From CAYNOZ01 sp964398955 (GTDB lineage: Archaea > Methanobacteriota_B > Thermococci > Thermococcales > CAYNOZ01), in contig CAYNOZ010000040.1 of NCBI GenBank assembly GCA_964398955.1, positions 1 through 14,010 on the forward strand: a stretch of DNA of 14,010 bases, read 5' to 3'. Positions 1 to 6,339 of this stretch are shown here, piece by piece (the stretch's first letter is position 1; each line of letters opens with the position of its first letter). Made by a program: the position numbers and the translations under genes. The notes under the pieces are model-generated. The model was not told the origin of the DNA. It searched no databases and saw nothing but the letters and a program-made list of their open reading frames with translations.

Positions 1-45
1 AAAAACTACATAAAAAACTATAAAAAACCCAAAAGAAACAACCTA

Positions 46-164
46 AGGTCCGGTCATAAAAACCGAAACCTCGACAGAAAAACGGAAAAATGAGTGCACC
101 TCCGTAAACACAAAGTCGAGATCAAACCTCCAAACTCCTTATCAGAAAAAGGAAAACCGGACCT
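46..164. other. Candidate structured RNA or cruciform, multibranched, unidentified
   Basis: A perfect 9-bp outer helix can form between 46-54 (AGGTCCGGT) and 156-164 (ACCGGACCT). Inside it, CTCGAC at 70-75 pairs with GTCGAG at 115-120, which encloses ACGGA at 82-86 paired with TCCGT at 101-105. A second inner hairpin pairs TCCTT at 136-140 with AAGGA at 149-153. The result is a three-way junction with A-rich single strands when read on the plus strand, which is the look of a folded RNA. I do not recognise it as tRNA, SRP RNA, RNase P or a known ribozyme. Some pairing is expected by chance, and neither the strand nor transcription is established. Confidence 0.3.
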
Positions 165-233
165 AAATCCTCACCCTCCACCAAAAAATAAACATTTAAG
201 ACAAAATACCTCAAAATACATGGTATCAAGGAT

Positions 234-492
234 GTTACTTCCTCCCCTACCTTACTCACTTAGGTTCGTGAGGAAAATTTAGGGGCTTCCAGAGCAACTT
301 CCCTAATAGTTACCATCGTCACAGGCTTCACTCGGAGTGGTTTCCAGGAAATTCTTTAACGGTCAAGGGTCCTGCTTCTTCTAGACTTAACCAACAAAAC
401 ACCATCAAGAATGATGACGGGAGTTACTATTACAGTTGAGTAGAGGTTCTCAGTGGCCACAACCGTGAATTCAACCCCGCTCTTACTTACTA
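234..492 (-). mobile_element. Decayed right end of a TnpB-type IS200/IS605 (IS1341-like) element with omegaRNA-like tail
   Basis: Read on the minus strand, positions 355 down to 234 resemble the 3' end of archaeal TnpB elements. There is a structured stretch after a tnpB-like reading frame, then CTGGAAGCCCC (292-282), a hairpin, and AGGGGAGGAAG followed by GTAAC at 238-234. The CCCCT/AGGGG arms are 244-248 and 281-285, with an inner CTCAC/GTGAG stem at 255-259 and 268-272. The GGAAGCCCC...GGGGAGGA layout before a short terminal tetra- or pentanucleotide matches what I remember of haloarchaeal and methanogen IS1341-type right ends, where this RNA guides the TnpB nuclease. No intact tnpB, tnpA or left end is visible, so this is a remnant. 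The match is from memory and was not searched. Confidence 0.55.
356..460 (-). pseudogene. Possible C-terminal remnant of tnpB
   Basis: A short minus-strand frame, open from about position 492 and closed by TAA at 358-356, encodes a 34-residue tail if read from the GTG at 460, ending in LLVKSRRSRTLDR. It sits directly upstream of the omegaRNA-like right end, exactly where the C-terminus of TnpB belongs. Its Ser/Arg/Leu-rich ending is vaguely like the variable tails of archaeal TnpB proteins. No RuvC or zinc-finger motif remains, and further upstream (493-739) the minus strand has only short broken frames. The assignment rests mainly on position and is weak on sequence. Confidence 0.35.
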
Positions 493-739
493 ACTAACAT
501 AAGATCTTAGAAATTATAATTATTCCAATTCAACCTAATACCTAAATCAGAGATTGAGGAAGAGGACTTCTCGGTAATAAGTTAAACCTAAAAAACTTCA
601 ACTCAAAATTGTGTAACATAAATTATTCTCTAAAATAGAAAAACTTTTTTAGTTAAGAAACTTATTAATAATAAAGGAAAAAGTTTCATATGATCCTCTA
701 ATTGAAAGATACAGATTTTGAAACCGAGGTTGATTTAAA
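493..739. other. Intergenic region with promoter-proximal inverted repeat
   Basis: No convincing gene is seen; the longest minus-strand frame here is about 25 codons. AAACTTTTT at 641-649 is mirrored by AAAAAGTTT at 678-686, a 9-bp inverted repeat upstream of the gene starting at 740. It may be a weak operator or hairpin, although low-complexity A/T arms like these arise easily by chance. Confidence 0.3.
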
Positions 740-1120
740 ATGAATGAAAATAATCTCAAAGAGAAATTTCTCAAAGTTAGTTTCGAACATCCTAGCTTGA
801 ATTACTTCAAAGATGAAATCCGAAATCAATCAAATTTAGAAAGAGAAAGACTTGAAAAAGCCTATATAGGTGTAAAATTCAGAATCGAATTCGACAAAAA
901 TCGTCAAGATAAAGAAAAACAATTAATAAAAAGTGGAGAAGTACTTGGGGATATAGAAGAAATTAAAAAAGACGAAAAATACCTAGAAAAACAAATTAAC
1001 ATATTAAAAGACGATAAACAAAAACTTAAAAGCTTTATTCTAGAAGAAACAAGCGTGAAAGAAGAGAACCTAGATAAAAAATACGAAATATTCATTTCAG
1101 AGACAAAAAAACCTAAATAA
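740..1120 (+). CDS. Hypothetical coiled-coil protein
   Basis: I do not recognise this 126-residue protein. It is strongly charged (K/E/D-rich). From about residue 30 to 115 it is predicted by eye to be almost wholly helical, with heptad-like Leu/Ile spacing (for example EKYLEKQINILKDDKQKLK), so a coiled coil is likely. There is no signal peptide, membrane segment or cysteine. The ATG at 740 follows a GAGGTTGAT Shine-Dalgarno-like sequence at 726-734, which supports this start. It stands alone: a remnant mobile element lies upstream and about 300 bases of noncoding DNA downstream. The coding strand is A-rich, so part of the Lys/Glu content may reflect base composition. Confidence 0.6.
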   Translation: MNENNLKEKFLKVSFEHPSLNYFKDEIRNQSNLERERLEKAYIGVKFRIEFDKNRQDKEKQLIKSGEVLGDIEEIKKDEKYLEKQINILKDDKQKLKSFILEETSVKEENLDKKYEIFISETKKPK

Positions 1121-1417
1121 AAAATTCATATAAAATATAAATAACTAATTAAACCTAAAAACATCCATATTTCTTTCTATTAATAAAATTTATACCTATC
1201 TGATCTTAAAACTACTGATATCTACTAAAACTATTTTTGTTTTATTTTCTCTTAAAATTGAATATTATTTTGTAAGGAGATGAAGAAAAATAATTTAAAT
1301 CATAATATTTTATTGTTTTTAGACTTCCTTTAAGAATCAGGTAAATAATTTTGAAATTAAATATCAATTCAAAAAAAAACATCTATGACATCTAATTTAG
1401 GTAATAGAGTGTTTTAA
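1121..1417. other. A/T-rich intergenic region, nothing firm
   Basis: This is low-complexity A/T sequence with no RNA gene that I can recognise. A strong-looking GGAGATG stands at 1276-1282 (within TAAGGAGATGAAG), but its ATG opens only a 17-codon frame and the Shine-Dalgarno itself overlaps that ATG. The stretch probably contains the terminator of the upstream gene and the promoter of the ABC operon. Confidence 0.3.
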
Positions 1418-1474
1418 ATGATTAAAAAAGATCTAATCAGTTTTTTAGAAATGTGGTGGTGTTTTGTTATATGA
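1418..1474 (+). CDS. Possible 18-codon ORF overlapping the ABC ATPase start
   Basis: An ATG at 1418 opens an 18-residue frame (MIKKDLISFLEMWWCFVI) whose TGA at 1472-1474 overlaps the ATG of the ABC ATPase gene at 1471, in the same ATGA arrangement used between the ATPase and permease genes. The peptide is hydrophobic at its C-terminus and has two adjacent Trp and a Cys. It could be a coupled small peptide or simply chance. The only Shine-Dalgarno candidate is weak (GAGTG). Confidence 0.2.
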   Translation: MIKKDLISFLEMWWCFVI

Positions 1475-2388
1475 ATACAACAATTGAAACTAATGATTTA
1501 ACTAAAAAGTTTCGTGATAATGTTTACGGTGTTAATAACGTATCCTTTTCTGTGGAAAAAGGTGAAATATTCGGTTTTTTAGGTTCTAATGGTGCTGGTA
1601 AAACAACTACTATTAACATGTTGTTAGATTTTGTGCATCCTTCTTCAGGGTCTGCTGAAATTTTGGGGTTTGATACCCAGAAGGATACCAAGGAGGTTAG
1701 AAGGAGAGTTGGTATTCTTCCTGAAGATTTTGGTCTTTATCCTCGTTTAACTGGATTTGATCATATAAGATTTGCAAAGAACTCGAAGAATGGTGATGAA
1801 GAAGTAGATAATGTTATCGATAGGATTGGTTTGAGTGCTGAGGATGGAAGTAGAGCTGTGAGCGAGTATTCTAGAGGCATGAAACAGAGACTTGGTTTAG
1901 GTATGGCTTTAGTAGGTAAACCTGAAGTTCTTATTTTAGATGAACCTTCTACTGGTTTGGATCCGAATGGGATTAAGTTAATGAGAGATATTGCTAGGGA
2001 AGAAGCTAATAGAGGAGTAACAGTCTTTTTTTCAAGCCATATTCTGGGGCAGGTAGAGGCAGTATGTGATCGAGTTGGGATCTTAAATGAAGGAGAGCTT
2101 ATAGCAGTTGATACGATAGGAGGATTGAGAGATTCTGTCGGGACCGGTTCAGTTTTAATTCTGAAGGTTGACCATGAAATAAATTTAGATGTTCTTCGTA
2201 GTATTGATGGAATTGATAATGTCTTTTATGAGAATGATAGTGTTCATTTTGATATTTCTGATAGATCAGCTAAGGTCGTTGCAATTAATAAAATTGAGGA
2301 ACAAGAAGCTAAAATTAAGGATATTATTTCTAAGGAATCATCTTTAGAAGATCTTTTCAGTAGATATACAGGGAGTGGAGAATTATGA
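1471..2388 (+). CDS. ABC transporter ATP-binding protein (ABC-2 exporter type)
   Basis: Nucleotide-binding subunit of an ABC exporter; it would hydrolyse ATP at the inner face of the membrane to drive the permease encoded next. Counting from ATG 1471 (305 residues), Walker A is GSNGAGKTT at 38-46, the ABC signature YSRGMKQ at 133-139, Walker B LILDEP at 154-159, and the switch His190 follows SS. The Q-loop position reads GILPEDFGLYPRLTG, with Glu where Gln is classical, as is common in CcmA/NatA-like subfamilies. Residues after about 215 form the accessory C-terminal domain typical of ABC-2 ATPases. An in-frame GTG at 1453 would add six residues; I prefer 1471 because GGTGG at 1455-1459 can serve as Shine-Dalgarno. 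The stop overlaps the permease start (ATGA). The substrate cannot be told from sequence. Codons are G/T-ending. Confidence 0.93.
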   Translation: MNTTIETNDLTKKFRDNVYGVNNVSFSVEKGEIFGFLGSNGAGKTTTINMLLDFVHPSSGSAEILGFDTQKDTKEVRRRVGILPEDFGLYPRLTGFDHIRFAKNSKNGDEEVDNVIDRIGLSAEDGSRAVSEYSRGMKQRLGLGMALVGKPEVLILDEPSTGLDPNGIKLMRDIAREEANRGVTVFFSSHILGQVEAVCDRVGILNEGELIAVDTIGGLRDSVGTGSVLILKVDHEINLDVLRSIDGIDNVFYENDSVHFDISDRSAKVVAINKIEEQEAKIKDIISKESSLEDLFSRYTGSGEL

Positions 2389-3191
2389 GCTGGTTAGATA
2401 TTGCGAAGAAGGATTTCTCTGATATAATTAGATCAAAAAAACTTTGGATCATAATTCTAATTTTCAGTATCGTTACAATGTTTTCTGTTTATCTACCGGA
2501 AATGTTTTTAAAAGAACCAACCTTGGTTAAAAATCCTGAAAAAATTGGTTTTAATACAGCTTTTGAGTTTGCTAAAATGTTAGTTCCTATAACAGCATTA
2601 GTAGCCTCATACTTATCTATAACAGGGGAAAAAGAATCAAAAAGCATTAAAATGTTATTAGGACTTGGAAACACTAGAAGTGAAATTGTTTTTGCGAAAG
2701 TAATTAGCAGAACCATAACAGTTACAATAGGTATTATGATAGGATTTGCAACTTCAATAATACTAACACTAATAGTCTACAATTCAACCATAATAAACCA
2801 ACTAATACTTATAGCAATACTATCCGCTTACCTAGGGTTCTCATACGTAGGAATAGCCATAGGAATATCTGAAATATCAAACACAAGAAAAAGAGCAGCA
2901 ATCCTATCCACAACAGCTTTCATATTACTAACAATACTTTGGAGAGAAATCCCCTCCATAATATCAATGATATTCCCAGGATCAGGGCTAGCATCCTTAA
3001 AAACAATCATTTCAGTACTAAGCCCAACAACTGCATACAACGAACTAGGAAAAATAATATTCCAAATGAACCCAAGTTATATAGAAAGCCCAATAATGTC
3101 AAAATACTTCCTAACAACCATAATAGCAGCCTGGGGAATAATACCAATCCTAATAGGATACGTAAAATTCAAAAAACAAGATCTAAACTAA
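2385..3191 (+). CDS. ABC-2 type transporter permease
   Basis: Membrane subunit partnering the ATPase encoded immediately upstream, with which it shares an ATGA overlap that implies translational coupling. The 268-residue protein starts with a short amphipathic N-terminus (MSWLDIAKKDFSDIIRSKK). About six hydrophobic segments follow, at roughly residues 20-37, 68-82, 107-132, 137-160, 170-190 and 240-260. An extracytoplasmic loop lies after the first segment, where SVYLPEMFLKEPTLVKN is hydrophilic. This is the NosY/ABC-2 plan. The base composition changes within the gene: 2401-2460 has 52% A+C while 3001-3060 has 70% A+C. The cargo is unknown. Confidence 0.88.
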   Translation: MSWLDIAKKDFSDIIRSKKLWIIILIFSIVTMFSVYLPEMFLKEPTLVKNPEKIGFNTAFEFAKMLVPITALVASYLSITGEKESKSIKMLLGLGNTRSEIVFAKVISRTITVTIGIMIGFATSIILTLIVYNSTIINQLILIAILSAYLGFSYVGIAIGISEISNTRKRAAILSTTAFILLTILWREIPSIISMIFPGSGLASLKTIISVLSPTTAYNELGKIIFQMNPSYIESPIMSKYFLTTIIAAWGIIPILIGYVKFKKQDLN

Positions 3192-3204
3192 AAAAATAAA
3201 AAAA

Positions 3205-3348
3205 TTACTTCTCCAACCTTAATTCATAATCCTCTAAAATTCCTTCCCTCTTCTCTTCATCCAATTCACGTTGCAAGCTTTCAAGAACAGCTTCAATCTC
3301 CTCTTCAGAAGATTCATCAGATAAAACACCTTCAACCCAAAACTTCAT
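3205..3348 (-). CDS. Small acidic hypothetical protein
   Basis: This minus-strand frame encodes a 47-residue acidic protein starting MKFWVEGVLSDESSEEEIEA and ending YELRLEK. It is predicted helical from about residue 12 onward and has no cysteines. I chose ATG 3348 over the longer upstream frame (to 3444). The upstream extension is hydrophobic and noncoding-looking, it would overlap the divergent promoter, and a GTGGT Shine-Dalgarno-like sequence sits just upstream of ATG 3348. A TATA-like TTATAAT lies at about 3366-3372 on the minus strand. The gene converges with the permease gene and diverges from the ADP-ribosylglycohydrolase. The function is unknown. Confidence 0.55.
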   Translation of the reverse strand: MKFWVEGVLSDESSEEEIEAVLESLQRELDEEKREGILEDYELRLEK

Positions 3349-3468
3349 ACTACCACAAAAACACATTATAATTGAAGACAAAAAAAATTTCCTATGACTA
3401 AATTCAAAATATTCGAATAAAATTAGAGAGAACACAATCACCAATTGATTAGTTCTTTGGTGTTCACC

Positions 3469-4398
3469 ATGTGTGGAGATGTCGAATCAAAGTTTATTGG
3501 AGGATTGATTGGTACTGGAATCGGTGACGGTCTTGGACGAAGTAGGGAAGGATATTCAATGGTTGATTCTGAGAAAATCATAAAGATAGGTAGAAAAAGT
3601 AATAAATTTGTATATACTGATGATACCCAGCAAATGATCGGTTTAACTGAATCCTTGATACATTCAAAAGGATTTGATGGAAAAGCCTTTGCTAATAAAT
3701 TAGTTCAAAATTTTGATATTTCTCGAGGTTATGGATCAGGAGCTATTCAAGTAATTAGATCCCTTAAGGATGGTTCTGATTGGAGAGAACCTGCAAAAAA
3801 ATTATTCGGCGGTGAAGGTTCTTACGGTAATGGGTCGTCGATGAGAATAGCACCTATAGGTTTGTTCAAATATGATGACCTTGAGGGACTTTCTGAGCTT
3901 GCTATTAGCTCTAGTAAGGTAACACATACCCATAGATTAGGAGTTGAGGGGGCTAAATTGCAGGCATTATCTGTGGGCCTTGCTTTGAGAAAAGATCCTA
4001 AGGATGGTATTGATAAGCAGGATTTTATTCACAGATTATTAGATTTTATAGAGGAAGATATTTACTTAGAAAAGCTTAAATTAATCAGATCTTTAGTTGA
4101 GAAGAATATTGATAAGCGAAAAGTTATTAAAGATCTTGGAAATGGTGTAGAAGCGTATAATTCTGTTCCAACTGCCCTGTATTCCTTTTTGAGTAATTCT
4201 AGTAATTTTAGAGATTCAGTTACTTATGGAATTAGCTTAGGTGGGGATGCAGACACTATTGGAGCGATGACCGGAGCAATTTCAGGCGCTTACCACGGGG
4301 AAAAAGAAATACCAAAGGAATGGAAAAGTAAATTAGAAAATAAAGACAGAATAATTAATCTTGCAAAAAAACTAATGAAAACAAAGAAAGAAATATAA
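3469..4398 (+). CDS. ADP-ribosylglycohydrolase family protein
   Basis: A member of the ADP-ribosylglycohydrolase/DraG fold, which removes ADP-ribose from proteins, nucleic acids or small molecules using two Mg ions. Counted from ATG 3469 (309 residues), the N-terminal IGGLIGTGIGDGLG helix, the metal-binding TDDT at 50-53, the central GNGSSMRIAPIG region, and the C-terminal GGDADTIG at 258-265 with the following helix are all present, so both halves of the metal site are intact. The length is normal for the family. An in-frame TTG at 3445 would extend it by eight residues. ATG 3469 is preferred because GGTG at 3459-3462 is properly spaced and MCGDVESKFIGG matches the usual family N-terminus. 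The target substrate cannot be deduced from the window. It is monocistronic with G/T-ending codons. Confidence 0.92.
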   Translation: MCGDVESKFIGGLIGTGIGDGLGRSREGYSMVDSEKIIKIGRKSNKFVYTDDTQQMIGLTESLIHSKGFDGKAFANKLVQNFDISRGYGSGAIQVIRSLKDGSDWREPAKKLFGGEGSYGNGSSMRIAPIGLFKYDDLEGLSELAISSSKVTHTHRLGVEGAKLQALSVGLALRKDPKDGIDKQDFIHRLLDFIEEDIYLEKLKLIRSLVEKNIDKRKVIKDLGNGVEAYNSVPTALYSFLSNSSNFRDSVTYGISLGGDADTIGAMTGAISGAYHGEKEIPKEWKSKLENKDRIINLAKKLMKTKKEI

Positions 4399-4426
4399 AC
4401 TAAATATTTCTCTATTTCCGTAAATT

Positions 4427-4442
4427 CTTTAAAAAGGTTATT
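4427..4442 (+). promoter_or_regulatory. TATA box for the HIT gene
   Basis: The TTTAAAAAGG sequence at about 4430-4439 lies some 35 bases upstream of ATG 4471 and would place transcription start around 4460, leaving a very short leader. It is recognised by pattern and spacing only. Confidence 0.4.
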
Positions 4443-4470
4443 AACTAATAAATATGTGAGGTTGGAAAAA

Positions 4471-4887
4471 ATGAATGAATGTATATTCTGTAAAATAATA
4501 GAAGACGAAGCAGAAAGTGAAGAAATCTACGAAACAGAAAAAACCTTAGCTTTCTTAGATAAAAGACCTAGAGCACCAGGTCACACTTTAGTAATTCCTA
4601 AAAAACATATTAAAACTATGAAAGAACTGGAAGATGATCTAATAAGTGAAGTATTCACAACGGTTAAAGAGGTGGAAAAATTATTGGATAAATCTTTGAA
4701 TCCGGACGCATTTACTATAGGTATCAATGATGGAGGTGAAGCTGGTCAGGAAATACCTCATCTTCATGTAAATGTTATTCCCAGATTTAAGGAGGATAGA
4801 GGTAGGCCTATACAATCATTAGTTAATAATAATCCTGAAGATTCTATAAAATCAATAGCCATGAATATAAGAGAATCTAAGCAATAA
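4471..4887 (+). CDS. HIT family nucleotide hydrolase/transferase with an HxHxN motif
   Basis: Histidine-triad protein of 138 residues, probably a cytoplasmic Hint-like hydrolase of nucleoside phosphoramidates or dinucleotides. The N-terminal CIFCKI (Cys4, Cys7) is the zinc-binding start typical of bacterial and archaeal HIT proteins, His46 may complete the site, and PGHTLVIPKKH at 36-46 is a standard family segment. The triad reads HLHVNVIPR: His97 and the nucleophilic His99 are kept, but the third position is Asn101 instead of His. Asn here recalls the HxHxQ variant of GalT enzymes and could change the leaving-group chemistry. ATG 4471 is chosen over the in-frame ATG at 4456 because a GAGGT at 4458-4462 provides a Shine-Dalgarno sequence and the protein then begins MNECIFC, as in homologues. 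Confidence 0.9.
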   Translation: MNECIFCKIIEDEAESEEIYETEKTLAFLDKRPRAPGHTLVIPKKHIKTMKELEDDLISEVFTTVKEVEKLLDKSLNPDAFTIGINDGGEAGQEIPHLHVNVIPRFKEDRGRPIQSLVNNNPEDSIKSIAMNIRESKQ

Positions 4888-5006
4888 TCTATCAATTAAG
4901 GGTTCAATTTTTTTTAATTAAAATTGTGTATAATTATCATAAGTATTTTTAAGTGCTAAGTTTATTTTATATTTAGTAATTCAGTTTTTCACTAGAGGTT
5001 TTATAT

Positions 5007-5450
5007 ATGAGAAAGCGATGGAATAGATTCAAGAGATCGGTTAAAAAAACTATTTGGTCTATTAAGTTTATTTACAAAGTATTTAAGCTATTCATAAGCT
5101 TATTCTCTCACCTATCTGAGCATAGTTCAAATAGAAATCAGAATCAGCAAGTGAACAGGGTTGAGTACTCAGAAAAAGAAGAAGAGGATATGAAAACGGA
5201 AATTTTAGCAGATTTAAAGGAGTTAGAGGAAAAATTCAAAGATAAAGATATGAAAGTTACATTAGAAACTTTAATGAGAAAAGACCAACTTAAAATTAGA
5301 GACCCTAAAACGGATCAAGATAACTCGAGAAGGACTGAGCTTTACCTTAAAACGTTTAAAAAATTGAGAAAAGAAAATTTAATCATAGAAAAGGAATCAG
5401 GAGAACTGAAGTTAAGTGAAAATGGATTAAGTTACTTAAAAAAGAACTAG
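5007..5450 (+). CDS. Hypothetical membrane-associated protein with winged-helix-like C-terminus
   Basis: I do not recognise this 147-residue protein. Its first 15 residues are very basic. Residues 16-37 (SIKFIYKVFKLFISLFSHL) form an amphipathic or weakly transmembrane segment. A polar Asn/Gln-rich linker follows at 38-52, then helices rich in Glu and Lys. The last part (LYLKTFKKLRKENLIIEKE, then LKLSENGLSYLKK) looks like the recognition helix and wing of a winged-helix domain, with the ending usual for small archaeal transcription factors. A membrane-tethered DNA-binding protein is a reasonable inference, but no family match was made. ATG 5007 is the first start in frame. It stands alone between the HIT and PEBP genes. 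Confidence 0.6.
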   Translation: MRKRWNRFKRSVKKTIWSIKFIYKVFKLFISLFSHLSEHSSNRNQNQQVNRVEYSEKEEEDMKTEILADLKELEEKFKDKDMKVTLETLMRKDQLKIRDPKTDQDNSRRTELYLKTFKKLRKENLIIEKESGELKLSENGLSYLKKN

Positions 5451-5546
5451 AGAAAATCATTTTTCAAAGATAATTATTGTCTAATGGGTACTTTTTTCTC
5501 CAAAAATATTTTTTATTTGAGTCATTTTTTATGTTAGGTGATAAAT

Positions 5547-6002
5547 TTGGGTGGTTTGAAAGTTGGTAGTCCTGTTTTCGATGATGGGGATATGCTTTCT
5601 GATAAGTATGGCTATACTTTTGAAAATGTTAACCCTCCCTTGTCGTTCAGTGGTGTTCCTGAGGATGCTGAATCTTTAGTTGTTGTCGTTGATGATCCTG
5701 ATGCGATGGAGCCAGCTGGTAAGATCTGGGATCATTGGGTTGTTTGGAATATTGAACCGGATGTTGGCCAGATTGAAGAAGGTAAGGTTCCTCCAGGTGC
5801 TGTAGAGGGACGTAATGATTTCGGTGAAAGAGGTTACGGAGGTCCTAACCCTCCTGATGGTATTCACAAATACAGATTTAAGGTTTATGCCTTAGATAAG
5901 AGATTAGATATCAGTGAAAGTTCTACTAAGAAGGACGTTGAGGAAGCGATGACGGGTCATGTTTTAGATGATGATCAGATAATAGGTTCGTTTGGTCCTT
6001 GA
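5547..6002 (+). CDS. PEBP/YbhB family (Raf kinase inhibitor-like) protein
   Basis: Phosphatidylethanolamine-binding-protein fold, a small beta-sandwich with a conserved anion pocket. The biochemical role of prokaryotic members is poorly known. In 151 residues it keeps the family landmarks: ENVNPPLSF near residue 26, DDPDAMEP at 49-56, the pocket WDHWVVWNI at 61-69, and GRNDFGERGYGGPNPPDG at 88-105 followed by HKYRFKVYALD. There is no signal peptide, so it should be cytoplasmic. I start it at TTG 5547: AGGTGAT at 5536-5542 is a good Shine-Dalgarno with four bases of spacing, whereas the in-frame GTG at 5538 lies inside that sequence. Third positions are mostly G or T (16 of the 20 codons from 5580). 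Confidence 0.9.
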   Translation: MGGLKVGSPVFDDGDMLSDKYGYTFENVNPPLSFSGVPEDAESLVVVVDDPDAMEPAGKIWDHWVVWNIEPDVGQIEEGKVPPGAVEGRNDFGERGYGGPNPPDGIHKYRFKVYALDKRLDISESSTKKDVEEAMTGHVLDDDQIIGSFGP

Positions 6003-6104
6003 GTTTTTTTTCTTTTTTTAGATTTTTGATTGTTAAGTATTCTTGATTTTTATTACATTTGTTGTAATTTTTCGGGTTTTTTCTAACATTTTTATCGAGT
6101 AATA

Positions 6105-6240
6105 AGTTATAAAGGTTAATGTGGAGTATTGGTGGATAGGAATTGAGTATAGTTCCAGCCGGACTGTTTCCACGGATCTCCATCCCCCCTCTATTGGGAG
6201 AGAGTTTTCACCTCTCCTATTTTTCTCTCTCCCAATTAAT
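6105..6240 (+). ncRNA. Candidate small RNA or leader with nested stems and a 12-bp hairpin
   Basis: A TATA-like GTTATAAAG at 6105-6113 would start a transcript near 6135. The segment contains nested complementary arms: TGGAG 6122-6126 with CTCCA 6178-6182, GTGGA 6132-6136 with TCCAC 6069+100 (6169-6173), and GGAA 6139-6142 with TTCC 6153-6156. It then holds a perfect 12-bp hairpin, ATTGGGAGAGAG at 6193-6204 with CTCTCTCCCAAT at 6225-6236. The loop carries CACCTCTCC, similar to an anti-Shine-Dalgarno. GGAGAG at 6197-6202 could instead pair with CTCTCC at 6212-6217, giving a competing hairpin. It is more GC-rich than its surroundings. It is not a tRNA or a recognisable C/D RNA, and transcription is unproven. 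Confidence 0.4.
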
Positions 6241-6339
6241 TATGAAAATATTTTTTATGAATTAGTTAAATTAGTATTAATTTTTTAGTTAATCATAAGA
6301 TTTTTAAAGAAAAATTGTATAATATTCGATGGTTGTATT
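6241..6339 (+). promoter_or_regulatory. Promoter region of the alcohol dehydrogenase gene
   Basis: A/T-rich leader with TTTTTAAAG at about 6301-6309 as the best TATA candidate, some 30 bases before ATG 6340, plus a GATGGTTG ribosome-binding candidate at 6328-6335. A short ATTAA/TTAAT hairpin stands upstream near 6274-6294. Confidence 0.35.

Noticed and set aside
1..230. Minus-strand frame nearly open across the left edge
   Set aside because: It is interrupted by a TGA and its Phe/Gly/Cys-rich translation looks like G/T-rich DNA read at random rather than a protein.
94..282. Plus-strand ORF of 62 codons over the element remnant
   Set aside because: Its Pro/Lys/Asn-rich product is what an A/C-rich noncoding strand gives; it crosses the structured region and the right-end hairpin and has no ribosome-binding site.
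1276..1332. ORF starting at the GGAGATG near 1280
   Set aside because: The ATG lies inside the Shine-Dalgarno-like sequence, and the frame is 17 codons of A/T-driven residues.
6119..6184. tRNA or C/D box RNA in the 6.1-6.2 kb intergenic region
   Set aside because: There is no TTCGA-type T-loop, no 7-bp acceptor pairing of proper length, and no RTGATGA/CTGA boxes; it was kept only as an unclassified RNA candidate.
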